A DNA stretch of 64,000 nucleotides from contig JALDRG010000005.1 in NCBI GenBank assembly GCA_031315995.1, positions 242,432 to 306,431 on the forward strand. The letters are read 5' to 3'. The stretch comes from Nitrospira sp. GTDB lineage: Bacteria > Nitrospirota > Nitrospiria > Nitrospirales > Nitrospiraceae. Every line of letters begins with the position of its first letter. Position 1 is the stretch's first letter. A program made the translations under genes and the position numbers. Under the pieces are notes generated by a model that did not search any database, was not told the DNA's origin, and worked only from the letters and a program-made list of their open reading frames with translations. Positions 9,315 through 18,953 of the stretch are shown piece after piece.

Positions 9315-10269
9315 TTTCGGTCGTGTCGTCCGTTTTGGATAGACCGTCTTCGCGTTGGGTCAGCCTGAGGAAGACGTCTTCCAAGGTCATCGCCACGGGT
9401 TTCATTTCGAGCAATCCCCAATCCTGTCCCACTGCATAGCGTGCGACTTCTTCTCGGATATCTCTGCCTAGAGCACATTCGATGAGGATCGTGCGGGGAT
9501 CAGGAGTCGTCATCACATGCTCGACTCCGGCGACGGTCCGAAAGCGTTCGAGGACATTTGCCGGAGGGGCTTTGAGGGTCACGCTGATCTTTTCCGATCG
9601 CCGGAGCCGGGCGGACAACTGGTCCGGCGTGTCTTCGGCGACAATCCGGCCGCCATTAATGATGACCACGCGCTGACAGACGGCAGTCGCCTCAGGAAGA
9701 ATGTGCGTGCTCAAAATCACTGAGTGAGAGCCAGCCAGGCTCTTGATCAATTCTCTGATTTCGATAATTTGTTTTGGGTCGAGACCGACGGTGGGTTCGT
9801 CCAGGATCAGGACCGGTGGATCGTGGATCAGCGCCTGTGCGAGGCCGACCCGCTGGCGATACCCGCGCGATAGATTGGCGATGAGCCGATGACGGACAGA
9901 TCCTAAGGAAAGCCGCTCCACAACACGATTCATACCGGCGGTCAGGTCCGCGCCACTGAGTCCGCGAAGTTTGCCGACGAAGGCGAGATATTCGGAGACC
10001 GTGAGCTCCTGATACACCGGAGGCGTTTCCGGCAAATACCCGATGCGCTTTTTCACCTCATCCGGTTGGTCTGCGCAGTCGAATCCTGCAACCTGCGCGG
10101 TCCCTTCCGTCGCGGGGATGAAGGAGGTCAGGATGCGCATGGTGGTGGTTTTCCCGGCGCCATTTGGGCCAAGGAAGGCCAAGACCTCACCTTTCTCGAC
10201 GCGGAAGGTTACGCGGTCAATCGCTGTGAGATGGCCATACCGTTTTGTGATGTTGCGAACTTCGATCAT
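9301..10269 (-). CDS. ABC transporter ATP-binding protein, GldA-like
   Basis: Walker [10 protein letters not shown], signature LSRGYRQRVGLAQ, Walker B LILDEPTVGLDP. Confidence 0.92.
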   Translation of the reverse strand: MIEVRNITKRYGHLTAIDRVTFRVEKGEVLAFLGPNGAGKTTTMRILTSFIPATEGTAQVAGFDCADQPDEVKKRIGYLPETPPVYQELTVSEYLAFVGKLRGLSGADLTAGMNRVVERLSLGSVRHRLIANLSRGYRQRVGLAQALIHDPPVLILDEPTVGLDPKQIIEIRELIKSLAGSHSVILSTHILPEATAVCQRVVIINGGRIVAEDTPDQLSARLRRSEKISVTLKAPPANVLERFRTVAGVEHVMTTPDPRTILIECALGRDIREEVARYAVGQDWGLLEMKPVAMTLEDVFLRLTQREDGLSKTDDTTESERY

Positions 10270-10450
10270 GCAGTCGAGATAGACGGCTGGATGGGTGTGA
10301 TTTTCGCTGTTCGTAAATACAGCACGTGGTGTGGCAAATCGAGGTGGATATTACCGACCGCCTTCGACGCAGTCAAGAGAGAGCTGTGTCTCTCCACTTC
10401 CGGGACGACAGGAAAAGACTTCGTCCGTCTTTACAGCGCGGTGTGTAACT

Positions 10451-10472
10451 GCTAAAGTTCCGCGACTTTAGC
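10451..10472. repeat. Perfect 8-bp inverted repeat, 6-nt spacer
   Basis: GCTAAAGT-TCCGCG-ACTTTAGC. Confidence 0.6.
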
Positions 10473-10515
10473 CCACGCTTCTCTACGCAACGAACGGGAA
10501 AGAGGTTCGTCTGAG

Positions 10516-10902
10516 ATGCAAAATGACATGAATCAACCGAGACCGAGCCTGCTCGGTGTGTTAGTGATCGGCGCGGCACTCTGCGTGGCCCTTGCTGGCC
10601 TCGGAAGTCTCCTGACCTCAGTCTATGCCGCTAATAACACCGTGTATGAGGTCAAAGGGACGGTTGAAGCCGTGAATGCAGCAGATGACCCTTCCGTTAT
10701 CGTGGTCAGGGGGAAGCAGGGAACGAATGAGGAAACGGTGGTCGGGGCGGTGTTTAAACAGGATGCCACTATTGTGCGCGGGAAAAAACGGATCCGACTC
10801 GGTCACATTCGTGCGGGAGACAAGGTGACGTTGAAGTATGTCAAAACTCGCGACGGCCTCACCGTTCGATCAATCGTTCTTCATCGCAATGAGCAAAGAT
10901 GA
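10516..10902 (+). CDS. Hypothetical secreted protein
   Basis: N-terminal signal/TM segment then small beta-rich domain; 128 aa. Confidence 0.6.
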   Translation: MQNDMNQPRPSLLGVLVIGAALCVALAGLGSLLTSVYAANNTVYEVKGTVEAVNAADDPSVIVVRGKQGTNEETVVGAVFKQDATIVRGKKRIRLGHIRAGDKVTLKYVKTRDGLTVRSIVLHRNEQR

Positions 10903-10949
10903 ACGACCAAGTTCGTGACCTGTTATTCACAAGGAGGTAGAGAGATTCT

Positions 10950-11609
10950 ATGATTCGACAGCATGGGGTGCGGGGGATAGCTGCGCCGGTCGCCGTCGGG
11001 TTGCTGCTCCTGCTGGGCTGCTCCGGAAAAGGCGACATTATTCCGATGAATTTGACCCCCAAGCAGCCCAAGAGTACCAATGGCGCGGTGCAGGTGGTCA
11101 AAGCTACGGCGGGTCCTCGGGTGACGGTGATCCCGTTTGAAGATGGTCGGGCCGATCGAACAAAGATCGGGAGCCGAAGTTCGCTGTGGGGAGGGGACAC
11201 ATATTTTAATGTGTCTAGCGGCAGCGCAGGCGAGGAAACCGCTCAGGCATTTGCCGACTATCTCAAGCGTAAAGGATGGCATGCGCAGTACGCCAAGACT
11301 GCTCCGTCCGCGACAGAATCTGGCTCCGATATTGTGCTGTCCGGTAAGATTCTCGAACTGGCTGTCGATGCCAGGCGCGGACTACTTCTTACCGATATTG
11401 AAGCCCGAAGCAAGCTCGTCATTCAGGCAAGTAATCGCGAAGATCATAGCTCGCTTGTCAGAACCGATGCTCATTCCGGTAGCCATGACAACGTGTTGTG
11501 GTTCGAGCCGCAGGATGGAGAAGATATTCTGTCGGAAGTGCTGGAAAAGAATTTCGAACGATTTGTCGTCAATACCAAATTCGAGGATCAGGCCATTCGA
11601 TTTCGTTAG
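10950..11609 (+). CDS. Hypothetical lipoprotein (YajG-like character)
   Basis: AAGGAGGT upstream; LLLLLGC lipobox. Confidence 0.7.
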   Translation: MIRQHGVRGIAAPVAVGLLLLLGCSGKGDIIPMNLTPKQPKSTNGAVQVVKATAGPRVTVIPFEDGRADRTKIGSRSSLWGGDTYFNVSSGSAGEETAQAFADYLKRKGWHAQYAKTAPSATESGSDIVLSGKILELAVDARRGLLLTDIEARSKLVIQASNREDHSSLVRTDAHSGSHDNVLWFEPQDGEDILSEVLEKNFERFVVNTKFEDQAIRFR

Positions 11610-11946
11610 GGCGAGGCGGAGAACGTAAGTAGGGTCGCTAGTGTGCCATATTGTTTGGCCGATGAAGGCCCCCGATGGTCTTCCCTGGTGTCCAATCTTG
11701 AACTGTTCGCGGTCAGGCGTTCTGCTCAACACAGAAAGGGATTGCGTTCTTTAGTCTCGATTCTGCATTGTTAGGTGAGATCGTAGATTTCTTCTTCGTT
11801 GAATGTTGCATTCTCTGCTCGTTTGTAGGGGACTTTGCTACCCCGACGGTATTGTCGCCAAGGAGAAAATTTCGTAGCCTGCGATCACTGTGTGCGAAGG
11901 TCATCAGGCAGACTGTGATGTACAGCTGTTCACACGAGGTGCTTCT

Positions 11947-12606
11947 ATGGATATGAACTCCCTGACACTTTCCCGTCGTAAGGCTGGGTACGCTTTGGTT
12001 CCCCTGGCTGGGTGTCTTCTCCTGAGTGCCTGTTCTGCCGTACCAAAAGGTGAGCTCACGTTGGATCTTGGAATCAAGGATCAAGGAGTCGCCTCATGGT
12101 ACGGCAAGGAATTCCACGGGAAACTCGCAGCAAATGGGGAAGTCTTCGATATGACCGCCTATACGGCTGCTCACCGCAAGTTGCCCTTAGGAAGTGTGGT
12201 TCGCGTGGTTAATTTGACTAATGGGAAATCCGTCCAAGTTCGCATCAATGACCGCGGCCCCTACGTTGCAGGCCGAATGCTGGATCTCTCACGTGCTGCT
12301 GCGCGCGAACTGGGCATGGTTGAGATCGGTACCGCGGCCGTGCAAATTGAGGTAATTGGAGATCATCGTCCGGTCGCCCCCATCCCTGCTACCAAGATAC
12401 CAGCTGTGGCCGGCATGTTATTGAATATGGATACTTCTGCAGCGAGACAACACGGTCAAACGGATGAAGGGGTTAAACTGCCTGCCGTTCCAGTCAGAAT
12501 GATGCCGCAAGATGCCCTCTATGTGCGACGTGAACGCCGGATCGGCAACATGTTGGCTGCCGACTATACGGCGCACCACACTGTCCCCGGTCTGATCGTC
12601 TCATAA
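11947..12606 (+). CDS. rlpA: RlpA-like septal ring lytic transglycosylase family lipoprotein
   Basis: LLLSAC lipobox; GVASWYGKEFHGKLAANGEVFDMTAYTAAHRKLPLGSVVRVVNLTNGKSVQVRINDRGPYVAGRMLDLSRAAARELGM double-psi beta-barrel signature. Confidence 0.9.
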   Translation: MDMNSLTLSRRKAGYALVPLAGCLLLSACSAVPKGELTLDLGIKDQGVASWYGKEFHGKLAANGEVFDMTAYTAAHRKLPLGSVVRVVNLTNGKSVQVRINDRGPYVAGRMLDLSRAAARELGMVEIGTAAVQIEVIGDHRPVAPIPATKIPAVAGMLLNMDTSAARQHGQTDEGVKLPAVPVRMMPQDALYVRRERRIGNMLAADYTAHHTVPGLIVS

Positions 12607-12631
12607 GTTGGCGCAAGTCGCACGCCGTCAG

Positions 12632-12661
12632 TTGACACTCCCGCACGTTCTTGATTAAACT
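12632..12661 (+). promoter_or_regulatory. Candidate sigma70 promoter TTGACA-N18-TAAACT
   Basis: -35 at 12632-12637, -10 at 12656-12661, upstream of the 67-aa basic ORF. Confidence 0.45.
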
Positions 12662-12738
12662 GCCGGGTCTATAGTGACGCCTGATTTCGCTGTCATTATT
12701 TATGTTTGTCGATTTTAACTGTGGAGGTTGAGAGCTGA

Positions 12739-12942
12739 ATGGCAAAGAAACCAGCCGGTGAATCAGACGAAGTCCGACTCAAGAACAAAATTTCGAAGCA
12801 AGCGCAAGGTGACACGAAACGTTCTGGTGATCCGGCTGCTCGCTCCTTGCGCAAACGACTTAAGCGAGTACAGCGTAAACGACGCGCACTTTCGTTGAGA
12901 AAGAAGCATGCGGCGGGAAAACAAGCTGAGACGAAATCCTGA
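12739..12942 (+). CDS. Small highly basic protein (67 aa), hypothetical
   Basis: MAKKPAGESDEVRLKNKISKQ...RSLRKRLKRVQRKRRALSLRKKHAAGK; upstream candidate promoter. Confidence 0.6.
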   Translation: MAKKPAGESDEVRLKNKISKQAQGDTKRSGDPAARSLRKRLKRVQRKRRALSLRKKHAAGKQAETKS

Positions 12943-13005
12943 ACGGTTGCAGGATTTCGGGACTTGATCACTACGCCTACCCTCTGCGGGACAAGGAATA
13001 TCGAT

Positions 13006-13836
13006 ATGGAACACGGTGGTGAAAAAGAAGAGCAGGCCCAGGCTGTTTCCCCTATAGGCCAAGTTACAGACGAGACTTTGACCGATCAGGTCTCGGACGG
13101 ATTAGCTGCGTCCTTGGATTCTTCAGCAGAGGCCCAGGACCTCAGTGATCCATTGCAGGAAGTAGTTCTTGAGGAAGAGCAGGTCAAAGATGAAATCGAC
13201 ATTCAGGTCGACCTTCTCAAGGATCCTGATTGGGTGGTCCGGCGCGAAGCCGCGATCACGCTGGGAGAAATGGGCGACGAGCGATGCGTGGAGCCACTTG
13301 CCAACGCACTTCGGGATGGCGATTGGCAGGTTCGAGAGGTTGCGATTGATGGCCTTGGGCAGATCGGTTCTCCTTCTGTTGAGGTGCTTCTCAAGTTGCT
13401 TCGCGATTGGGACGTCCGTAAGTCCGCCATTTTGGCGCTGGGAAAGATTCGTGATGAACGAGTCCTGGAACCGCTGATGCAGCAGCTTCGTAACGATGAG
13501 TTTATGGAGGATGCCACCGATGCATTGGTGAATCTTGGTGAGCCATCCTTGCCGGGGTTGATTAAAGCATTAAAGGACAAAGAGGAATTGGTGCGGAAAC
13601 AGGCGGTGATTGCGTTGGGACGGATTAAATCACCCGAAGCGATCGATCCGTTGATCGAAATGTTGCAAAATAAAGACTGGTTTACTCGCTTGACGGCTGC
13701 CGCAGCACTTGAGGCTATTGGCGATGAACGTGGTCGAGAAGCGATCAAGCCGTTATTGAAAGACCACGATATGGTAGTCAAGATGCGGGTCGAACGCATT
13801 CTTGCAAAATGGAAGAAGCAACCGGCTACCGTTTAG
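13006..13836 (+). CDS. HEAT-repeat domain protein
   Basis: Tandem ~31-aa repeats such as DPDWVVRREAAITLGEMGDERCVEPLANALRDGDWQVREVAIDGLGQIG. Confidence 0.88.
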   Translation: MEHGGEKEEQAQAVSPIGQVTDETLTDQVSDGLAASLDSSAEAQDLSDPLQEVVLEEEQVKDEIDIQVDLLKDPDWVVRREAAITLGEMGDERCVEPLANALRDGDWQVREVAIDGLGQIGSPSVEVLLKLLRDWDVRKSAILALGKIRDERVLEPLMQQLRNDEFMEDATDALVNLGEPSLPGLIKALKDKEELVRKQAVIALGRIKSPEAIDPLIEMLQNKDWFTRLTAAAALEAIGDERGREAIKPLLKDHDMVVKMRVERILAKWKKQPATV

Positions 13837-13844
13837 TACGAGCT

Positions 13845-14279
13845 TCACCTGCGGAGGAGAATATCGAGTTCTCTTTGGATGTCATCCAGTTTCGTGGCAG
13901 ATACTTTCTTGCCAAGAGCCAATTCCAGACGAATTTCCCTTATTTTTCCAGCCAATTCCATGACCTGAGCAGTAGGATCTGCCCGCTTTTCCCCACGTGT
14001 GGCTAGTTCGAGTGAGTCGACGGCTTCTGCCAGCTCCCTCGCAGCATCGGTCGTACGCTTGTCGTGGAGTTCAGCCTTTGCTTGCACCACCCTGGATTTG
14101 GCATCCACCAGACTTTGACGGCGGTGTAGATCCCGCTCACTTCCAAGAGTGGTATCCACTACATTCCGTGAAAAATCGCGCACCATTTGTTCAAGATTAT
14201 TGGTCGGCTGTTTACCCCAGAGGTATCCGAATCCGAACGAGAGCGCTAGTAGCATCGATAGCCCTATGAGCCTGAGCAT
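13845..14279 (-). CDS. Hypothetical membrane-anchored coiled-coil protein
   Basis: N-terminal TM MLRLIGLSMLLALSFGFGYLWG then helical region; convergent with upstream gene. Confidence 0.55.
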   Translation of the reverse strand: MLRLIGLSMLLALSFGFGYLWGKQPTNNLEQMVRDFSRNVVDTTLGSERDLHRRQSLVDAKSRVVQAKAELHDKRTTDAARELAEAVDSLELATRGEKRADPTAQVMELAGKIREIRLELALGKKVSATKLDDIQRELDILLRR

Positions 14280-14293
14280 GCTGGTCTCAGCCC

Positions 14294-15739
14294 TTAGCGG
14301 GCGCTCCCTTGCTTGTCTTTTCTAGACAACACGTGGATCAGGCTTCCTGCCGAAGCGATGCGAACGGTGGGATCCGAATCTTGCAAACCAGTCTTGAGCG
14401 GAAGGATCAGCGACTTCAGTTGTGATTTTCCCAATGCTCTGGCGGCCATGAGTCGTGGAAGTGGTTGCTGATCTCTGAGCAACCTTTCGAGTATTGTCAG
14501 GGCATTGGGAGTTGTTGCGGCTGCCAGAGCATATGCAGTACCTGCGCGTACTGATGGATCGGGATGTCGGGCGAGGTCGGTTGCATTCAAAATGGCACTG
14601 GCATCACCCAGCCGGAGCAAGGCTTCCACCGCGCTGATGCGCACGTGCTCGTCAGGGTCGCGCAAGAGCGTCTGTACGACGCTACGACCTTCTGCCGCGC
14701 CCAGGCGGCCAATGCCGGAGGCGGCGACGCTACGAACGCGCGGATTCTCGTCACTCAGCGCGTGTGTCAGTGGAGCGATGCCCTCAGTGCTGCCGAATTC
14801 TCCTAACGCACCGGCTGCGAAGGCCCGAACGGAAGGATGAGGGTCGTAGATGGCTTGGCTCAGGATGGATAAGCTAGCAGGACGACGTAAGCGCCCCAAC
14901 GTTCCTAATGCGGCCATGCGCACTTCAGGGTCGGGCAGTGTCACGGCATTGGAGATATCGGTCAGGACATCCGTTCGTCCAAGTTTATACAATCCCGCGA
15001 GGGCAAAAATAGATTCAGGACCTTCATCGATACGAGCGATTTCTGTGAGTTGATCCAATATGTCGGTGACTTTGGCATCGCTGAGCGCATTGATCGCAGC
15101 AATACGAACACCGGGTGCTTCATCACGTAACGCCCGTTTGAGAGCCGAGGAGCGTCCAGCCATCCCGCTGCGGCCGATGGCTTCGGCCGCGCGAGCGCGG
15201 ACGAGTGCTGATGAATCCAGAAGGCCGTCCTCAAGGATCGGTAACGTATCGCTCGCGCCCATGTCAGCCAGCGCCGTATAGGCGGCGATGCGGATATGTT
15301 CCTGTGAGTCGCGGACACGTGTGACAATAACATTTCGTGCGATTTCTCGTAACAATTCCGGCTCGTCAGGACGATTGTTCGCGACGAGTTTGACGTATAA
15401 CTTCCAGGCTTCCTCAGGTTTGCCAAGCTTGAGATGACTCCGGATGCCATAACGAATCACTTTCGGACCAGGCTCTTGGCCGGAGGGTATGCGTTGCAGG
15501 ATCTCGAGCACGCGGCTGTACTCGGCCGCCTGATAGAGGGTCATCGCCTCTCGTTCGAGTGGGGTGACCGTGGGCTTGGGCGTTGATGAGGCTGCTGTTG
15601 CTGTATGAGGGACGGCCCAAGCAAACAGCACAAGCCCAGCGGGTAGCATCCAAGGAGAACATCGGCGGCCTCGCACGAGACTGGGCCAGGGACCAGTCTC
15701 GTTACCACTTGTTCGGGGTGCGTGCGGTGGCCGGTGCAT
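14294..15739 (-). CDS. HEAT-repeat protein with TPR-like N-terminus, probably exported
   Basis: Many repeats of the type DEAPGVRIAAINALSDAK / DPEVRMAALGTLGRLR / DENPRVRSVAASGIGRLG. Confidence 0.85.
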   Translation of the reverse strand: MHRPPHAPRTSGNETGPWPSLVRGRRCSPWMLPAGLVLFAWAVPHTATAASSTPKPTVTPLEREAMTLYQAAEYSRVLEILQRIPSGQEPGPKVIRYGIRSHLKLGKPEEAWKLYVKLVANNRPDEPELLREIARNVIVTRVRDSQEHIRIAAYTALADMGASDTLPILEDGLLDSSALVRARAAEAIGRSGMAGRSSALKRALRDEAPGVRIAAINALSDAKVTDILDQLTEIARIDEGPESIFALAGLYKLGRTDVLTDISNAVTLPDPEVRMAALGTLGRLRRPASLSILSQAIYDPHPSVRAFAAGALGEFGSTEGIAPLTHALSDENPRVRSVAASGIGRLGAAEGRSVVQTLLRDPDEHVRISAVEALLRLGDASAILNATDLARHPDPSVRAGTAYALAAATTPNALTILERLLRDQQPLPRLMAARALGKSQLKSLILPLKTGLQDSDPTVRIASAGSLIHVLSRKDKQGSAR

Positions 15740-17912
15740 ACAGTTGCCTCATGTATTCCTTGACCATCCGTTTGGTGCAGAAGCGGGGTGCAATGGTCCT
15801 AATGCTTTCTTTGACAATGTGAAGCCAGCCGCGTGGAATGCCATCAAGGTCGCGTTGATAAAACAAGGGCACGACCTCCTGTTCTAGTAAGCGAAACAAC
15901 TGTTCGGCATCGTGAGCGTCCTGCGCCTGCGTATCCGAGCCCTCAGGCAAAGGTTGAATCCCCCATCCGTTGGCACCGTTGTAGCCTTCTTGCCACCACC
16001 CATCGAGGACGCTGAGATTTATCACCCCATTGAGCGCGGCTTTTTGCCCACTGGTGCCGCTCGCTTCGAGGGGGGCTCTAGGAGTATTGAGCCAAATATC
16101 GACGCCCTGAACCAGATACTTTGCCATATGCATGTCGTAGTCTTCCAGGAAGGCGACATGTCCCCCGAGTTTGTGATCGTTACAAAAGCTCAGGACTTCG
16201 TGGATGAAGTATCGTCCCGGTTCGTCGGCCGGATGAGCTTTGCCGGCAAACACGAGTTGGACCGGTCGCCACCGATTGTGGAGCAATTGTTTGAGTCGAT
16301 CGAGGTCACGGAAGAGCAGTGTGGCACGTTTGTAGGTTGCGAACCGCCGGGCGAATCCTATGGTAAGGGCTTCCGGGTCCAGGAGTATTCCTCTGGCGAT
16401 GGCTTGCATGGGTTGGAGATGGCCTCGAATCCATCCATCGCGCGCGCGTTCACGAATAAACCGCATTAGTTTACGTCTGGTCGTTTGCCGAACGTCCCAC
16501 AGGGCGTCATCGGGCAGGTCTGAGACTCGTTGCCATATGGTCGGGTCGTCGATTCGTTCCGCCCAATCTGGGCTGAGGTACTTGGCATAGAGGGAATCCG
16601 ACTCAGGGGAAATCCAGGTGGGGGCGTGAATACCGTTGGTGAGACTGCGGATGGGGACGAGATCCTGTGCCAGACCCGGCCACAAGTGTTGCCACATTTG
16701 TCGAGAGACTCGTCCATGCTCGCGACTCACGCCATTTACGTGGGCGGACAGCCGCATCGCGAGGGCCGTCATGTTGAAGCCGTGCCCCGTGCTCTCGGGC
16801 GTTTCGCCAAGGCGGAGGAATTCTTCCCGAGAGAGTCCGAGTTGGTCCCAATAGTTGCTGAAGTAGCGATCCATCAGGTGAAACGGGAAGATATCGTGGC
16901 CGGCTGGAACGGGTGTATGCGTCGTGAAGACGGTGCTCTGGCGGACCAGGTCACTGGCTTCAGCGTGGCTGTGTCCGGTTGTGACGAATTCGCGGATTCG
17001 CTCCACGGTCAGGAAGGCAGAATGGCCTTCATTACAATGCCACACGGCGGGATTGATGCCGAGGGCGCGGAGGATTCGTACCCCGCCGATCCCGAGCAAA
17101 AACTCCTGGCAGAGCCTGGTTTCCTGGTCTCCACCATAGAGCCGAGCGGAGAGCGCCCGATCTTCCGGGGTGTTTTCGGGTACATCGGTGTCGATCAGAT
17201 AGAGGGACATTCGTCCGGCACGGACTTGCCACACGAGCACCGTGACCTGACGGTGGCCGATTTCGACTTTGATGGAGCAGGGGATGCCACTCGGTGTCAT
17301 GGCCTGGTGGATCGGTGAATCATGGCGGTTAAACGGTGCATAGGTGGCTTCTTGCCACCCCTCCGGGTTGATACGCTGCTTGAAGTACCCTTGCGGGTAC
17401 ATGAAACCGATACCCACGAGAGGAATGCCCAGATCGCTGGCTTCCTTGCAATGGTCCCCGGCCAGAATGCCGAGCCCTCCGCTGTAAATTGGAATCGAGA
17501 TGTGGAGTCCGAACTCGGCCGAAAAGTAGGCAATGGGAGAATTCTGGAGCGCGGGAAATTCCGTGGCGGCCCAGGTGTTCTTATGGCTCATATATTCGTC
17601 GAAGGTGCGCAGCACGGCGGCGTATTGACGCACGAAATTCGGGTCACTGGCCAGGGTGGTAAAACGTTCGGGTTTTACGCCGGAGAGCAACTGGACCGGA
17701 TTGTGATGAGTGAGAAACCAGAGGGTCGGGTCAATAGACTCAAACAGTTGACGTGCCGTCTGGTTCCAGCTCCACCATAGATTGCGTGCCAGCTCGCCAA
17801 GTCGATGCAGGCTTTGTGGAACCGTATCTTGAGGGGGTTGTATGTGATCGGGTGCTTGCACGACGCCTCCGTGGAATGAAATCGATGGGTGAGGAAGCTG
17901 ACCGTGGGTCAT
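15702..17912 (-). CDS. glgP: Alpha-glucan phosphorylase (GT35, DUF3417 N-terminus)
   Basis: ARNLWWSWNQTARQLF, YFSAEFGLHISIPIYSGGLGILAGDH, WHCNEGHSAFL, SGTSGQKAALNGVINLSVLDGWW. Confidence 0.93.
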   Translation of the reverse strand: MTHGQLPHPSISFHGGVVQAPDHIQPPQDTVPQSLHRLGELARNLWWSWNQTARQLFESIDPTLWFLTHHNPVQLLSGVKPERFTTLASDPNFVRQYAAVLRTFDEYMSHKNTWAATEFPALQNSPIAYFSAEFGLHISIPIYSGGLGILAGDHCKEASDLGIPLVGIGFMYPQGYFKQRINPEGWQEATYAPFNRHDSPIHQAMTPSGIPCSIKVEIGHRQVTVLVWQVRAGRMSLYLIDTDVPENTPEDRALSARLYGGDQETRLCQEFLLGIGGVRILRALGINPAVWHCNEGHSAFLTVERIREFVTTGHSHAEASDLVRQSTVFTTHTPVPAGHDIFPFHLMDRYFSNYWDQLGLSREEFLRLGETPESTGHGFNMTALAMRLSAHVNGVSREHGRVSRQMWQHLWPGLAQDLVPIRSLTNGIHAPTWISPESDSLYAKYLSPDWAERIDDPTIWQRVSDLPDDALWDVRQTTRRKLMRFIRERARDGWIRGHLQPMQAIARGILLDPEALTIGFARRFATYKRATLLFRDLDRLKQLLHNRWRPVQLVFAGKAHPADEPGRYFIHEVLSFCNDHKLGGHVAFLEDYDMHMAKYLVQGVDIWLNTPRAPLEASGTSGQKAALNGVINLSVLDGWWQEGYNGANGWGIQPLPEGSDTQAQDAHDAEQLFRLLEQEVVPLFYQRDLDGIPRGWLHIVKESIRTIAPRFCTKRMVKEYMRQLYAPATARTPNKW

Positions 17913-17929
17913 GCTTCCGGAATGCTCTG

Positions 17930-18766
17930 TCAGGCGTGTCCGGCTTTGTGCCAGGATGCCCACTGGTCAGAAAAGGCGACAGTGGCGTACCGCTCTCCGA
18001 GGATCTTGGCGACTCGATTCATGGTCGTCGTCAGTTGTTTCGCCTCCTCTTGTGTCAGGTCTTGGCGGAAACGCGGATGGAGCCCCCATCGTGTCTCGAC
18101 TTCCTCGCCTTTGATGCTCGACATCACACTCACCAGCTTAATGTCGACGCCAGTGGTTCCTCGAGACGCACTGCTTCCTTCAGTCCTCGCCTGGTTTGTC
18201 GTGGCGTCCGCGACAACCGGCGGCGTCTGACCTTCGAAGATTCCAATAAGGGCTGGAATGACGGCACTGATACAGAGCGTGGCGGCTGCGGCCACGCCTG
18301 CATTGCCAGGAGCCCCGACCGCACGGGCGATGCGATCGCTGAAGTCCTGGTACAGGTCATTCTTGGCCGGGCTGTCTTCCGTGACCAGAAATCGATAGCG
18401 CTCATAGGTCTGGCGGCTTTCGGCCACGGCCGTTCCGATCGTCAGGACGATTTCCGTTTGGTCGTTGCCCGCCCCAAAGGCCGGCTCCAGGGCTTTTTTG
18501 AGCTGGTCGATGACCGTGTCGGTCAACTCGTCCATGAATTGCGGTTGCTCCTTGAGCGGGAGGTGGAGTGCTGACACGCGATCGGTCAGGTTGAACATCA
18601 CGCGCAAGAATTCGAGGTAAATGGTCCATTCATCCTGGCGTTTGAGCTTCAAAGACTGTTCCGGAGCTGCGCGTTTGATGACGGATACAGACTCTCCCGC
18701 CACCGCGAGCATGAGCTCCGCCACGGTTTGCAACTGTTGAGCGAACGAATACGGCCGTGTCGTCAT
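17930..18766 (-). CDS. Hypothetical protein
   Basis: ORF 17930..18979 with likely start MTTRPYSFAQQLQ at 18766, preceded by AGAGGAA. Confidence 0.6.
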   Translation of the reverse strand: MTTRPYSFAQQLQTVAELMLAVAGESVSVIKRAAPEQSLKLKRQDEWTIYLEFLRVMFNLTDRVSALHLPLKEQPQFMDELTDTVIDQLKKALEPAFGAGNDQTEIVLTIGTAVAESRQTYERYRFLVTEDSPAKNDLYQDFSDRIARAVGAPGNAGVAAAATLCISAVIPALIGIFEGQTPPVVADATTNQARTEGSSASRGTTGVDIKLVSVMSSIKGEEVETRWGLHPRFRQDLTQEEAKQLTTTMNRVAKILGERYATVAFSDQWASWHKAGHA

Positions 18767-18953
18767 AGAGTTCCTCTGCTGGTCCGGCATTATATACAAC
18801 ATATACAACCCGATTTGAAGGTCCAAGTGCTGATCTCGACTGAAGCGATCATCGATGCTGTCCAACACGCTCTGTCGTTGCAAGGTGTTCGGTGGTATGT
18901 TATACAGCGCGTCCGCTCCCGTCATGTGCTTCACCGCCACCTCGGATGCCAAT

